Shown here: positions 29,387 through 38,984 of the stretch, piece after piece | How the letters are laid out: each line of letters starts with the position of its first letter | How positions within the stretch are numbered: position 1 is the first letter of the stretch | Assembly (NCBI GenBank): GCA_963820955.1 | Contig: CAWGCA010000047.1 | Span: 62,001-126,000, forward strand | Direction: 5' to 3' | Source: CAWGCA01 sp963820955 | GTDB taxonomy: Bacteria; Pseudomonadota; Gammaproteobacteria; Chromatiales; Chromatiaceae | Length of the DNA: 64,000 bases | The notes under the pieces: model-generated | The model's input: the letters and a program-made list of their open reading frames with translations, nothing else | Database searches by the model: none | Told to the model about the DNA's origin: nothing | Program-made: the position numbers and the translations under genes

Positions 29387-29837
29387 ATTGCTACTTTCCT
29401 TGGTGCTCGGTCTTTTGCTGGTTGAGGCAGTGCAGGCAGGGGTCTATCGCTGGGTGGATGATCAGGGGAGGGTCCATTTCGGCGACCGGTCGCCTGGTGA
29501 TCAGGCGACGGAGTTGGAGTTGTCCCGGCCTGCACCCAAGCCCGGACAGATCGATCAGCAGCAGCTGGACGCGGAACGGAAGGCGGCGCGACAGAAACTG
29601 CTGGACAGTTTCGATGAAGAACGCCAGCAGCAGCGCCAGGAGGCGCAGAAGAGAGAGGTGGAGGCGCAGAAGCAGCGGCAGAACTGCGCCGCTGCCCGGG
29701 ATCGCTTGAGGCGGTATGAGAACGCCTCTTCGCTCTACCAACCGTTGGAGGATGGGGGGCGGAGGGTACTCTCCAAGACGGAACGGCGGGTGGCCACCGA
29801 GCAGGCCCGGCAGGCGGTAGATCGCTGGTGCGAATAG
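29379..29837 (+). CDS. DUF4124-type secreted or periplasmic protein
   Basis: Encodes 152 residues from TTG 29379, chosen because AGAGGAG (29364-29370) lies eight bases upstream and the next residues form a signal peptide (LTRLLLSLVLGLLLVEAVQAG). The mature start YRWVDDQGRVHFGDRSP is the DUF4124 motif. The rest is a charged helix rich in Gln, Arg and Glu, with two Cys. The start overlaps the preceding cyclase gene by 8 bp, so translation is probably coupled. The function of DUF4124 is unknown. Confidence 0.82.
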   Translation: MTRLLLSLVLGLLLVEAVQAGVYRWVDDQGRVHFGDRSPGDQATELELSRPAPKPGQIDQQQLDAERKAARQKLLDSFDEERQQQRQEAQKREVEAQKQRQNCAAARDRLRRYENASSLYQPLEDGGRRVLSKTERRVATEQARQAVDRWCE

Positions 29838-29861
29838 CGATGGCTCGCTGCTGTCCTGCGG

Positions 29862-30722
29862 TCAGGCGTAGTCTTTGAGCTGGCGGTCAAAAAACTCCGG
29901 GACGGCGAAGGCGGCCCTGTGGATGTCGCTATTGTAGTAGCAGGTGGTAAAGGGGCGCCCCTGCGCGTCTGCTTCGCGAAAGCCTTCGATTTCCGCGCCT
30001 TTTCGTGCCAGAGTGGCGCTCCACCAGCCGCTTGGATAAACAGACTGGGGAAAAAAGAGGCTTTTGCGGTGTTCGAAGCCGGCGGCCAGCAGGGCCTGGT
30101 GCATCTGCTGCAGAATTTTCATGTGGATCAACGGTGATTCACTCTGCTGCACCAGCAGGCCGCTATCGCCCAGGACTCGGTGGCAGTCGCGGTAGAAGAC
30201 CTCGGAAAATAGCGCCTTGCCCGGCCCGATAGGTTCGGTGCTATCGACGATGATCACCTCCAGGCTCCCCGTCTCTGCCTGCTGCATCCATTCACTTCCA
30301 TCGACAAATATGAGTTCAGCCCGGGGATCCGTATTGTTTTCGCACAGCTCCGGGAAATAGATCTCGGCCAGGCGGGTAACCCGTTCGTCAATTTCAATCT
30401 GGGTAACGCTCTCTACCTCCGGATGCCGCAGTACTTCACGCAGGGTGCCGCAATCGCCACCGCCAATAATAGCGACCCGCCGGGGCGCGTGGTGGGTGTA
30501 GAGCACAGGATGTGACATCATCTCGTGATAGAGGAAGTTGTCCCGACCGCTGAGCATGATGAAGCCATCGATCACCATCAACCGGCCAAAATCGGTTGTG
30601 TCGTAGATTTCGATCTTCTGGTACCGGCTCTGCTCCCCGTGCAGCTTCTCTTTTATACGCAGGGAAAAGGCGGAACCGGATTCGTCACAGTATTCGGTAA
30701 ACCAGTTGTCGTCGCGTTGCAT
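29862..30722 (-). CDS. speE: Spermidine synthase
   Basis: Encodes 286 residues from ATG 30722 (MQRDDNWFTEY). An upstream ATG at 30776 adds 18 residues that do not belong to the family. Marks are IGGGDCGTLREVL for decarboxylated-SAM binding, the VDSTEPIGP catalytic-Asp region and Y-rich QSVYPSGWW. It transfers an aminopropyl group to putrescine. It is divergent from speA, 116 bp apart, so the two polyamine genes share a control region. Confidence 0.93.
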   Translation of the reverse strand: MQRDDNWFTEYCDESGSAFSLRIKEKLHGEQSRYQKIEIYDTTDFGRLMVIDGFIMLSGRDNFLYHEMMSHPVLYTHHAPRRVAIIGGGDCGTLREVLRHPEVESVTQIEIDERVTRLAEIYFPELCENNTDPRAELIFVDGSEWMQQAETGSLEVIIVDSTEPIGPGKALFSEVFYRDCHRVLGDSGLLVQQSESPLIHMKILQQMHQALLAAGFEHRKSLFFPQSVYPSGWWSATLARKGAEIEGFREADAQGRPFTTCYYNSDIHRAAFAVPEFFDRQLKDYA

Positions 30723-30838
30723 AGCGGCTCTCGAAATCGGATGAGGCAAGATAACTAACCGCTCCGGCGGCCGCAAGATTTTCCTGTGATCGGAAAATGA
30801 CCCATAATCGGCGGCTATTTAAGCCGCGCAGTGATGTT

Positions 30839-32719
30839 ATGAAGGCCGATCTCTACCCGGTTCCACAAAACTATGCGATCGATCGCTGGGGCGAAGGCTA
30901 TTTCGGGATCAATCCGGAGGGGCATGTCACGGCCCGGCCTGACCGGCAAGGGGAGCAGCAGGTAGATCTTTATCGGCTGGGTCTGGAGTTGCGGGAGTCT
31001 GGTCTATCCTGGCCAGTGTTGATCCGGTTTACCGACATCCTGCAGGATCGGGTGGCCACTCTGTGCCAAAGCTTTCGCACCGCCAGCGAACAAAGCGAAT
31101 ACCGTGGGCGCCATACCGCCGTCTACCCGGTGAAAGTCAATCAACAGCGTATGGTGGTCGAAGAGATACTGAACGGTGGCGAAGGGCAGGTTGGCCTGGA
31201 GGCGGGCAGCAAGCCGGAGCTGATGATCGTGCTTGCCCAATCGACTGTGGCTGGGGTCATCGTCTGCAATGGTTACAAGGACCGGGAGTATGTCCGTCTG
31301 GCGCTGATCGGGCTGCGATTGGGGCATCAGGTCTACCTGGTGATCGAAAAACCTTCAGAACTGGCGCTGGTGTTGACCGAGGCGGCGGACCTGGGAGTGG
31401 CGCCGCTGCTGGGGGTGCGGGTTCGGCTTTCGTCGTCTGCCGCCGGCAACTGGCAGAACTCTGGAGGTGAAAAGGCCAAGTTTGGTCTTACCGCAGGTCA
31501 ATTGCTGGAACTGGTGCGAGGGCTGGAGGAGGCCGGTCAGCTAGACCGCCTGCAACTGCTTCACTCCCATATCGGATCACAGATCCCCAATCTAGGGGAT
31601 ATAAGGCGCGGGGTGGAGGAGGTGGCCCGTTTCTATGGTGAACTGCGCCGACTGGGGGCTGGCATCCAGGTGGTGGACGTAGGTGGTGGCCTGGGGGTGG
31701 ATTACGAGGGAACAGGCACGCGACATTTCTGTTCTGCAAATTACACCATCGACGCCTATGCAAGGGAGGTGGTGAAGTCGATCAACCGCGTCTGCCGGCA
31801 ACAGGGTTTGCCCCACCCTGATCTATTCACCGAGGCGGGCCGGGCTATAACCGCCCATCATGCCGTGCTGATGGTCGATATTATCGACCGCGATCCGGTT
31901 CCAGTGACGGACCGGCAATCCTGGTTAACCGATGAATCGCAGGATGTGCTGCAAGCGCTGCATCGGGAGTTGATGCGGGTTGGTAGTCAGCCGCCATCAG
32001 AGGTGTACCAGGAGGCCTACCTTGGCCTGGAGGAGGTGCTTGAGTTGTTCGAGCAGGGGAAGCTGAGCCTGGAGCAGCGGGCACTGGCGGAGGAGCTCTT
32101 TTTCACCATTTGCCGGCGTCTGCGACCGCGCCTCCGGCCCGAGTCGAAACGGGACCGGGATCTGCTGGATCGACTGCGGGAACGGCTGGCAGATCGGTTG
32201 TTCGGCAACTTTTCCCTGTTTCAGTCACTGCCTGACGTCTGGGCCATAGATCAGATCTTCCCCGTGATGCCGTTGCACCGGTTGACCGAAGCCCCGCTCC
32301 GCAGTGCAATCTTGTATGATCTCACCTGCGATTCCGATGGCTGTATTGCTGATTATGTAGATCAGGATGGGGTCGAGAGCACGCTGCCCGTGCATGAGCC
32401 TGTTGACGGAGAACCTTATCTGTTGGGTATCTTTCTGGTGGGTGCCTACCAGGAGATTCTCGGTGACATGCACAACCTGTTCGGAGACACCAACGCCGTT
32501 AATCTGGAGCTGGACGGTGGCGACGATTACCGTCTGACTCATGTCGAGCGGGGTGATACGGTGGAACAACTGCTGCGCTACGTGCACTTCGATCCGGAAT
32601 CGATGCTGCTGGTCTATCGGCAGAAACTGGAACGCTCGGGAATGTCGAACACGGAATCCACCCGGCTGCTGGGTGAGTTGCAGGCGGCTCTTCGCGGCTA
32701 CACCTATTTCAAGGGTTGA
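30839..32719 (+). CDS. speA: Biosynthetic arginine decarboxylase
   Basis: Encodes 626 residues from ATG 30839. Marks are the PLP-Lys motif YPVKVNQQ near residue 95, GLEAGSKPEL, the HIGSQIPN loop, a GGGLGVDYEGT segment and the C-terminal CDSDG motif. The family makes agmatine and CO2 from arginine, the first step of the agmatine route to putrescine. The usual next enzymes (SpeB or AguA/B) are not in the window. It is divergent from speE. Confidence 0.94.
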   Translation: MKADLYPVPQNYAIDRWGEGYFGINPEGHVTARPDRQGEQQVDLYRLGLELRESGLSWPVLIRFTDILQDRVATLCQSFRTASEQSEYRGRHTAVYPVKVNQQRMVVEEILNGGEGQVGLEAGSKPELMIVLAQSTVAGVIVCNGYKDREYVRLALIGLRLGHQVYLVIEKPSELALVLTEAADLGVAPLLGVRVRLSSSAAGNWQNSGGEKAKFGLTAGQLLELVRGLEEAGQLDRLQLLHSHIGSQIPNLGDIRRGVEEVARFYGELRRLGAGIQVVDVGGGLGVDYEGTGTRHFCSANYTIDAYAREVVKSINRVCRQQGLPHPDLFTEAGRAITAHHAVLMVDIIDRDPVPVTDRQSWLTDESQDVLQALHRELMRVGSQPPSEVYQEAYLGLEEVLELFEQGKLSLEQRALAEELFFTICRRLRPRLRPESKRDRDLLDRLRERLADRLFGNFSLFQSLPDVWAIDQIFPVMPLHRLTEAPLRSAILYDLTCDSDGCIADYVDQDGVESTLPVHEPVDGEPYLLGIFLVGAYQEILGDMHNLFGDTNAVNLELDGGDDYRLTHVERGDTVEQLLRYVHFDPESMLLVYRQKLERSGMSNTESTRLLGELQAALRGYTYFKG

Positions 32720-32755
32720 TCCATTGCTCCTGGTGGGGCAAGCTAAGCTTAGGCT

Positions 32756-35317
32756 TTATTCCGTGTGCCAGTATCCCTGCCGGATCATCTCCGACACCTC
32801 TTTCGGGCTCACCGGCTGGCTGAACAGGTATCCCTGAATTTCGTCACACCGCTCACGCCGCAGGAAATCCATTTGACGGTCGGTCTCCACACCTTCCGCT
32901 ATGACGTTCAATTTAAGACTGTGGGCCATGGAGATGATGGCACTGCAGATGGCGGTATCGTTGCTGTCGCCCGGGATATCACGTATGAAGGACTGGTCGA
33001 TCTTGATCCGGTCGATGGAGAGCCGCTTCAGGTAACTCAGGGAGGAGTAGCCGGTGCCGAAATCATCCACCGCAATCTGAAACCCCTGGGCGGAGAACTG
33101 GGTCAGAAGATTCTCCATTAGTCCGGCGTTTTCCATCAGGGTAGTTTCGGTTATCTCCAGTTCAATCTGCTGGGGTGTGGCTCCGGTGGTATCCACAATA
33201 CGGCGCAGGCGATTGGAGAACTCATCCTGTTTCAGCTGCAGCGGTGAGATATTGACCGCAATCCGCAGATTGGCGATCCCTTCTTTTCTCCACTGCACGG
33301 ACTGCTTGCAGGCGATCTCCAGTATCAGGTCTCCGAGGCGATGGATCAGGCCGGTGTCTTCGGCCACCTTAATGAAGACGTCCGGCGGCGTCTCTTCCGT
33401 TCCCTTGTGGTGCCAGCGCGCCAGTGCCTCGAGACCTACGATGTTGCCGCTACGCAGTTCGAACTGCGGCTGGTAGAGCACCTGGATATTGCTCTGTTCG
33501 ATGGCGCGCCGCAGAGCGGTTTCAACCGTCAGATTCCAGCGGATGGGATCGCTCATGTCCGCGGCAAAGAACTGGAAGCCGTTGCCACCCAGTTCCTTGG
33601 CCTGGTACATGGCCGTATCGGCATGCTTGATCAGTTCTTCGCTGGTATCTCCGTCATCAGGGAACAGGGAGATGCCGATACTGGGAGTGAGAAAAAGTTC
33701 ATGCTCGTCCACCAGAAGCGGGTTTCGAAAGGCCTTTATTACCTTCTCCGCCACCAGAATGGTATCGAAATCTTCGTTGACATCCTGCACGATGATGGTG
33801 AATTCATCACCCCCAAGCCGGGACAAAGTGTCAGTCTGGCGGACGCATTCGGAGAGTCGTTCCGACGTCAGTTGCAGTACTCGGTCTCCGATACTGTGAC
33901 CCAGGGTGTCATTTATATTCTTGAAGCGATCGAGATCCAGAAAAAACAGGGCCAGGCGACTGGTGTGGCGTCCGGCGTATTTTATTGCCTGATTCAGTCG
34001 GTCGGTAAACAGCTGGCGATTGGGCAGCCCTGTCAGCACGTCATAGTAGGCTAGCCGGTGAATTCGTTCCTGCACCTGTTTTTGTCGTGAGACATCTGAA
34101 TAAATACCCAGGTAATGAGTGACATCCTGGTTATTATTGCGGATTGCATTCAGAATCAGCCACTGGGGAACTATCTCCCCCATTCTGTTCCGACTCCAGA
34201 TTTCGCCTTCCCAATGGTCGTTCTTTTTTGCCTGCTCCCAGACACGGGTGAAGAAATTGCGGCTGTGATGGACGGATGTAAGGTGCCTGATGGGTTTGCC
34301 TAGCACCTCGTTCTGGCGAAAACCGGTGGTGCTGAAGAACGCGGGATTGGCGGATATGATAGTGCCTTTCGGGTTGGTTACGATGATCCCGTCCGGTGTG
34401 TGAGAGATTACCTTGGCTGCCAGTGTCAGTCGATTCATGACCTGCTGGCGTTCGCTGGTGATCGCCCGGAAGATCAAGGTTGTCGCGCTCATGATGACTA
34501 TATAGATCTGCAGCAGCCGCACGGCCTCGTCCCAGTTTTCCCTGACAAAAGGGCCTTGGCCGGAGTAGGTTCCCCAGAGCGCGAAGCAGGCAATCAGCAG
34601 CAGGATCGTGGTGGTGGCGCGGTGCCGGAAACGAATCGCAACCCAGGCCAACAGGGGAAAAGGGAGATAGGAGATGGGATAGTGGTTGAAGGTGCTCGGG
34701 AACAGCTCACCAGAGACAAGGCCCCCGATCAGCAGGGTGGTTGCCGTCAGCAGCAGGCCTTCTATCCTACGATTGGGAAACAGCGCCCCTTTCTGGGTGA
34801 TCCAGGCCAGCATCAGCGGGGTGATCAGGATAATTCCAGCAGCCTCGGAAAGCCACCAGGTGAGTCCGTTTTGCAGCAGTTTGTCGATGTCATTAAGGCC
34901 ACTGAAGAAGAGGCTGGATACGGCGCTTGCGGCGCTGGCGACAGGGGCAATGAGTACCGCGAACAGCAGGAAATAGATCAGATGCCGGGTAGCTCGCAGC
35001 AGTTTATACGGCGGTCCGACACGGTGCAGCATTAAGACGGCTATGAAGGCACTGGCGACTTCTCCTAAGGCGATTATGCCACTGGTCATTGCCGGCAGTC
35101 CGTGGAGCAGGAGCGCCCCACAAGCCCCAAGCCAGATGCCCAACAGTACCCGATAGCCGTGAAGCAGGGTGCCTACCAGGGCGAAACCCGCCGCGAACCA
35201 AAAGGGGAAAATCACCTCATCCGGTGTGGTCAGATACCAGCCGCCATAGGCGCTCAGGAAATAAAGCACGCCGTATATCAGCCACGGCGGGATAGGGTGG
35301 GAACGGGCGTTCTTCAT
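32756..35317 (-). CDS. MASE1-PAS-GGDEF-EAL c-di-GMP enzyme
   Basis: Encodes 853 residues. Residues 1 to about 290 form eight to nine membrane helices with the MASE1 pattern (PFWFAAGFAL, then WWLSEAAGIILITPLML). A PAS domain follows at about 305-400 (TPDGIIVTNPKGTI). The GGDEF domain has an intact GGDEF active site and RxxD site (RQTD). The EAL domain has EALARW, ITETTLME, DDFGTGYSSLSYL and EGVET. All key residues for both synthesis and hydrolysis are present, so the net direction cannot be told from sequence. It is divergent from polA. Confidence 0.93.
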   Translation of the reverse strand: MKNARSHPIPPWLIYGVLYFLSAYGGWYLTTPDEVIFPFWFAAGFALVGTLLHGYRVLLGIWLGACGALLLHGLPAMTSGIIALGEVASAFIAVLMLHRVGPPYKLLRATRHLIYFLLFAVLIAPVASAASAVSSLFFSGLNDIDKLLQNGLTWWLSEAAGIILITPLMLAWITQKGALFPNRRIEGLLLTATTLLIGGLVSGELFPSTFNHYPISYLPFPLLAWVAIRFRHRATTTILLLIACFALWGTYSGQGPFVRENWDEAVRLLQIYIVIMSATTLIFRAITSERQQVMNRLTLAAKVISHTPDGIIVTNPKGTIISANPAFFSTTGFRQNEVLGKPIRHLTSVHHSRNFFTRVWEQAKKNDHWEGEIWSRNRMGEIVPQWLILNAIRNNNQDVTHYLGIYSDVSRQKQVQERIHRLAYYDVLTGLPNRQLFTDRLNQAIKYAGRHTSRLALFFLDLDRFKNINDTLGHSIGDRVLQLTSERLSECVRQTDTLSRLGGDEFTIIVQDVNEDFDTILVAEKVIKAFRNPLLVDEHELFLTPSIGISLFPDDGDTSEELIKHADTAMYQAKELGGNGFQFFAADMSDPIRWNLTVETALRRAIEQSNIQVLYQPQFELRSGNIVGLEALARWHHKGTEETPPDVFIKVAEDTGLIHRLGDLILEIACKQSVQWRKEGIANLRIAVNISPLQLKQDEFSNRLRRIVDTTGATPQQIELEITETTLMENAGLMENLLTQFSAQGFQIAVDDFGTGYSSLSYLKRLSIDRIKIDQSFIRDIPGDSNDTAICSAIISMAHSLKLNVIAEGVETDRQMDFLRRERCDEIQGYLFSQPVSPKEVSEMIRQGYWHTE

Positions 35318-35589
35318 GGCTCGATTAGAGAAATAACCTGTTCTGCGTTTCCCTTCGGTATCACTCCATCGTTCTCTTGTTCGATTCGCTGGGCCAAAAT
35401 GCTAGCGGCGATCTCGAGACTAAGCTTCAATGTTAATAACCCTAGACCGCCTCAATTGCCAAGTATGACAACATTTTATTGGCCTGTAATCCATAACAAC
35501 AGAGCTTCTGGTCCGATGGGGCGGATAATGAGGTTACTGTTGAATTGGGGTATGCTGCAGGCCGGATGATTCTGACGAGCTGAGAACCG

Positions 35590-38289
35590 ATGAAATCGAC
35601 CCCCCCTTTCATCCTGGTGGATGGTTCCTCCTATCTGTTTCGTGCCTATCATGCGCTCCCCCCCCTCGCCAATTCTCGGGGGGAGGCCACCGGCGCCGTG
35701 GTCGGGGTGGTGAACATGTTACGCAAGCTGATCGAAGAGTACCGACCAGAATTCATGGCGGTCGTATTCGATGCGCCGGGCGGCAGCTTCCGTAACCAGC
35801 TCTATAGCGAATACAAGGCCAATCGCCCCCCGATGCCGGAGGACCTCAGAGAGCAGATCGCACCTCTGCACCGGATTGTATCGGCTATGGGGCTGCCGTT
35901 GCTGATGGTAGAAGGAGTCGAGGCGGACGATGTCATCGGCACCTTGGCTACACGTGCCGCGGAAGCAGAAATCGATACCTTGATTTCCACTGGGGATAAG
36001 GATCTGGCCCAGCTGGTAGATGACCGTACGACGCTGATCAACACCATGAGCAACACCAGGAGCGATCCGGATGCCGTGGTTGAAAAATTCGGCGTAAGGC
36101 CGGAGCAGATGGTCGATTTTCTGGCCCTGGTAGGTGACACGGTGGACAATATTCCCGGGGTGCCCAAGTGCGGTCCCAAGACGGCTGCTAAGTGGCTGGC
36201 GGAATATGACGATCTGGACGGGGTCATCGCCCACGCCGATGAAATCAAGGGAAAAGTCGGCGAGTATCTGCGCCAGAGCCTGCAACAGCTGCCGCTTTCC
36301 CGGGAACTGGCCACCGTCCGCCGGGACCTCGAACTGGAGCAGGGGCCGAGGGATCTCAAGCCGGTTTCACCAGATGTGGAGGCCCTGCGAGCGCTCTATT
36401 CCAGGCTGGAGGCGAAACGCCTGCTGGCTACCCTGAGTGATCCCGAAGATGGCCGGGTTTCGCGCCCGGTGGTGGCTGCAAATTACGAAACCCTGCTCAA
36501 TCGGTCCGATTTAGATCGCTGGTTGGTACAGCTCCAATCGGCTGAGCTGTTCGCCTTTGATACAGAAACCACCAGTCTGGATTACATGCAGGCGGAGCTG
36601 GTTGGTGTCTCCTTTGCGGTGCAAGCGGGGGAGGCCGCCTATCTGCCAGTCGCCCACAAATATCCCGGAGCACCCGAGCAGTTGGACCGGGACGAGGTGC
36701 TGGCTGTCCTGAAGCCGCTGCTGGAAGACCCGGATAGGCCCAAGCTGGGGCAGAATCTGAAATACGATATGAGTGTGCTGGCCCGTTATGGTATCGCGAT
36801 GCGGGGGATCGCCTACGACACCATGCTCGAATCCTATGTGCTCGATTCGACCGCCACCCGCCACGATATGGATTCCCTTGCCGAGAAATACCTGGACCGC
36901 CGGACGATCAAGTACGAAGAGGTGGCCGGCAAAGGGGCAAAGCAGCTCAGTTTTGACCAGGTTCCGCTGGAGCAGGCGGCACCCTATGCGGCGGAAGATG
37001 CCGAGGTAACCCTCCAGCTGCACAATGAATTATGGCCGAAATTAGAGAGTGAGCATTTACTATCAAAGCTCTTTCTAGAGCTGGAGATGCCACTGGTTCC
37101 CGTATTGTCGCGCATGGAGCGAACCGGGGTACGGATCGACAGGGCCATGTTGAAGCGGCAGAGTGGGAAACTTGCGCAGCGTATGCAGGAGCTGGAGCAA
37201 CAGGCCTATGACTTGGCCGGAGGGCCTTTCAATCTGAGCTCTCCCAAACAGATCGGCGAAATCTTTTTTCAGCAGCTGGCGCTTCCGGTAATCAGCAAGA
37301 CGCCGAAGGGCGCTCCCTCCACTGCGGAGTCGGTGTTGCAGGAACTGGCGGACCGGGGCTATGAACTGCCGGCCTTGATCCTGCAGCATCGTGGACTGTC
37401 CAAGCTGAAGACCACCTATACCGACAAACTGCCCCGTATGATCAATCCTCAGACCGGGCGGGTGCATACCTCTTATCACCAGGCGGTGGCCGCCACCGGG
37501 CGGCTCAGTTCGTCTGATCCCAATCTGCAGAATATCCCTGTTCGTAGCGAAGAGGGGCGGCGTATCCGCCAGGCCTTCGTGCCGGAGCAGGGGTATCAGA
37601 TGGTGGCGGCAGACTATTCCCAGATCGAGCTGCGAATTATGGCCCATCTGTCCCAGGACGAGGGGTTGCTCGGGGCCTTCGCCAGGGGATTGGACATACA
37701 TCGCGCCACCGCCGCGGAGGTGTTTGGTGTCGCTACGCACGCCGAGGTGAGCGACGATCAGCGGCGATCCGCAAAAGCGATTAATTTTGGACTCATCTAT
37801 GGTATGTCCGCCTTCGGCCTTGCCCGCCAGCTGGGAATCGAACGGGGAGCGGCCCAAAGCTATGTCGATCTCTATTTCGATCGATACCCGGGGGTGAAGG
37901 CGTTCATGGAGCAGACCCGGGCAAGTGCCCACGACAAGGGGTATGTGGAGACGGTTTTTGGCCGTCGGCTCTACCTACCGCAGATCAACGCGCGTAACGG
38001 ACAGCAGAGGGCAGCGGCGGAGCGAACTGCCATCAATGCGCCGATGCAGGGTACCGCATCGGATATCATCAAACGGGCGATGCTTACGGTGGCTGGCTGG
38101 ATCGAACGGGAGCAGCCGCCGCTGCGCATGATCATGCAGGTCCATGATGAGCTGGTATTCGAGGTTCGCGAAGGGTTTTTGCCGCAGGCCAGTGAACGTA
38201 TCCGCGGTTTTATGGAGTCGGCAGCCGAGCTGAAAGTGCCGCTGCTGGTCGATGTGGGTGTTGGGAACAATTGGGACGAAGCCCACTGA
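35590..38289 (+). CDS. polA: DNA polymerase I
   Basis: Encodes 899 residues with three domains: a 5'-3' exonuclease (about 1-300; FVDGSSYLFRAYHALPP-like start, EADDVIGTLA), a 3'-5' exonuclease (about 310-500) with DTETTSLD intact near residue 324, and the polymerase (about 520-899) with DYSQIELRIMAHLSQD, the KAINFGLIYGMSAFGL O-helix and QVHDELVFEV. Proofreading residues look intact, unlike in some lineages. It performs Okazaki-fragment maturation and repair. The downstream order polA, gap, engB is the same as in E. coli and Pseudomonas. Confidence 0.97.
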   Translation: MKSTPPFILVDGSSYLFRAYHALPPLANSRGEATGAVVGVVNMLRKLIEEYRPEFMAVVFDAPGGSFRNQLYSEYKANRPPMPEDLREQIAPLHRIVSAMGLPLLMVEGVEADDVIGTLATRAAEAEIDTLISTGDKDLAQLVDDRTTLINTMSNTRSDPDAVVEKFGVRPEQMVDFLALVGDTVDNIPGVPKCGPKTAAKWLAEYDDLDGVIAHADEIKGKVGEYLRQSLQQLPLSRELATVRRDLELEQGPRDLKPVSPDVEALRALYSRLEAKRLLATLSDPEDGRVSRPVVAANYETLLNRSDLDRWLVQLQSAELFAFDTETTSLDYMQAELVGVSFAVQAGEAAYLPVAHKYPGAPEQLDRDEVLAVLKPLLEDPDRPKLGQNLKYDMSVLARYGIAMRGIAYDTMLESYVLDSTATRHDMDSLAEKYLDRRTIKYEEVAGKGAKQLSFDQVPLEQAAPYAAEDAEVTLQLHNELWPKLESEHLLSKLFLELEMPLVPVLSRMERTGVRIDRAMLKRQSGKLAQRMQELEQQAYDLAGGPFNLSSPKQIGEIFFQQLALPVISKTPKGAPSTAESVLQELADRGYELPALILQHRGLSKLKTTYTDKLPRMINPQTGRVHTSYHQAVAATGRLSSSDPNLQNIPVRSEEGRRIRQAFVPEQGYQMVAADYSQIELRIMAHLSQDEGLLGAFARGLDIHRATAAEVFGVATHAEVSDDQRRSAKAINFGLIYGMSAFGLARQLGIERGAAQSYVDLYFDRYPGVKAFMEQTRASAHDKGYVETVFGRRLYLPQINARNGQQRAAAERTAINAPMQGTASDIIKRAMLTVAGWIEREQPPLRMIMQVHDELVFEVREGFLPQASERIRGFMESAAELKVPLLVDVGVGNNWDEAH

Positions 38290-38341
38290 TTTCGCTCTTA
38301 AGGGTACTTCGAACAATCCCTTCCATGGGATTTTTCGATAC

Positions 38342-38454
38342 GGCGATCGAAACGCGCGATTTCCGATCGCCATCATTTTCATGCGCTTATGCGCACGAAA
38401 ATAGTGGTGCGTCCCTGCACCACAAGGGCTCCTCGAATTTTTCGAGGAGCCTTT
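38342..38454 (+). repeat. Run of four consecutive inverted repeats downstream of polA
   Basis: Four stem-loops lie head to tail: GGCGATCG/CGATCGCC (38342-38371), ATTTTC-A-TGCGC/GCGCA-C-GAAAAT (38375-38402), GTGGTGC/GCACCAC (38404-38423), and a 14-bp arm around GCTCCTCGAA (38424-38454). None is followed by a T-run on either strand, so simple terminator function is doubtful. They could protect or stabilise the polA mRNA 3' end, or be a processed RNA. Confidence 0.7.
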
Positions 38455-38488
38455 GAATAAAAATCCTGGCCTGTTTTAAAAACTTGAG

Positions 38489-38516
38489 GGAACTAGTTGG
38501 TTTTAGCCGGGTCCCA
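38489..38516 (+). promoter_or_regulatory. Candidate envelope-stress (sigmaE/AlgU-type) promoter
   Basis: GGAACTA, a 15-bp spacer and GTCCCA resemble the sigmaE consensus GGAACTT-N15-GTCtAA. It would start transcription near 38522, directly before the first stem of the RNA candidate. The -10 element is imperfect. Confidence 0.45.
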
Positions 38517-38521
38517 TTATG

Positions 38522-38635
38522 CAAGCGTCAACCGACGCCCAGCCACTTTTCCCCGAGTGGCTACAAGTCCGGCTACCCCTGCCGGGCGCTGAGATCTCGG
38601 ATACCTTCTCCCCTTAGGTACCGGGATCTTTTTTT
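38522..38635 (+). ncRNA. Candidate small RNA in the polA-engB gap (Spot42/ErsA position)
   Basis: About 114 nt with four clean stem-loops: GCGTC/GACGC (38525-38538), AGCCAC/GTGGCT (38541-38562), CCGGC/GCCGG (38569-38585, extendable by two pairs) and a terminator stem (38592-38629) followed by T7. The loops of the second, third and fourth stems all expose CCCC (TTTTCCCCGA, TACCCCT, TTCTCCCCTTA). The polA-engB gap holds Spot 42 in enterics and ErsA in Pseudomonas, both of similar size. ErsA is sigma22-dependent. Homology to either is not shown; the evidence is position, structure and terminator. Confidence 0.65.
38592..38635 (+). terminator. Rho-independent terminator of the small-RNA candidate
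   Basis: A 13-bp stem with one bulged A and a single U-G pair has an 11-nt C-rich loop and is followed at once by seven T (38629-38635). It lies 346 bp after polA with no ORF between, so it most likely ends a non-coding transcript. Confidence 0.85.
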
Positions 38636-38984
38636 GCCCCAATCTCACACCTTCTTTCAGCTTCGCACCTTACGTAACTTATTGAATTATTGATAAAAAA
38701 TAAAGTTACCTGGTAGAGCTACAAGGGCAATTCTGATTTCCCTCAATGTTCAACTATCGACCCAGGCGCCATACAGCGCTGCCACGGCTTGAAATATCAT
38801 GGAGCCACACAGGCATACAGGCATACAGGGCAGAGAGAATTCAAGACCGCCGTCAGTTTGACATTGATACCTGATTTTCTCCTAAAGTAATCAGTAGATT
38901 ATTTTTTTAATTAGCGGCTTGCAATGCAAGCCACGGGCCGTTCGGCTGGTTGCAAAAGAGGGAGCCATTGTTCTCTATCCAAAA
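38636..38984. other. AT-richer gap between the small-RNA candidate and engB, no gene seen
   Basis: It contains TAACTT/AAGTTA arms around 38676-38717, a short direct repeat of AGGCATAC near 38812-38826, and GGCTTGCA/TGCAAGCC at about 38914-38930. No ORF or RNA gene is convincing. Confidence 0.5.

Noticed and set aside
38424..38454. Strong hairpin after polA as its rho-independent terminator
   Set aside because: The stem is strong but is followed by GAATAAAAATCC rather than a T-run.
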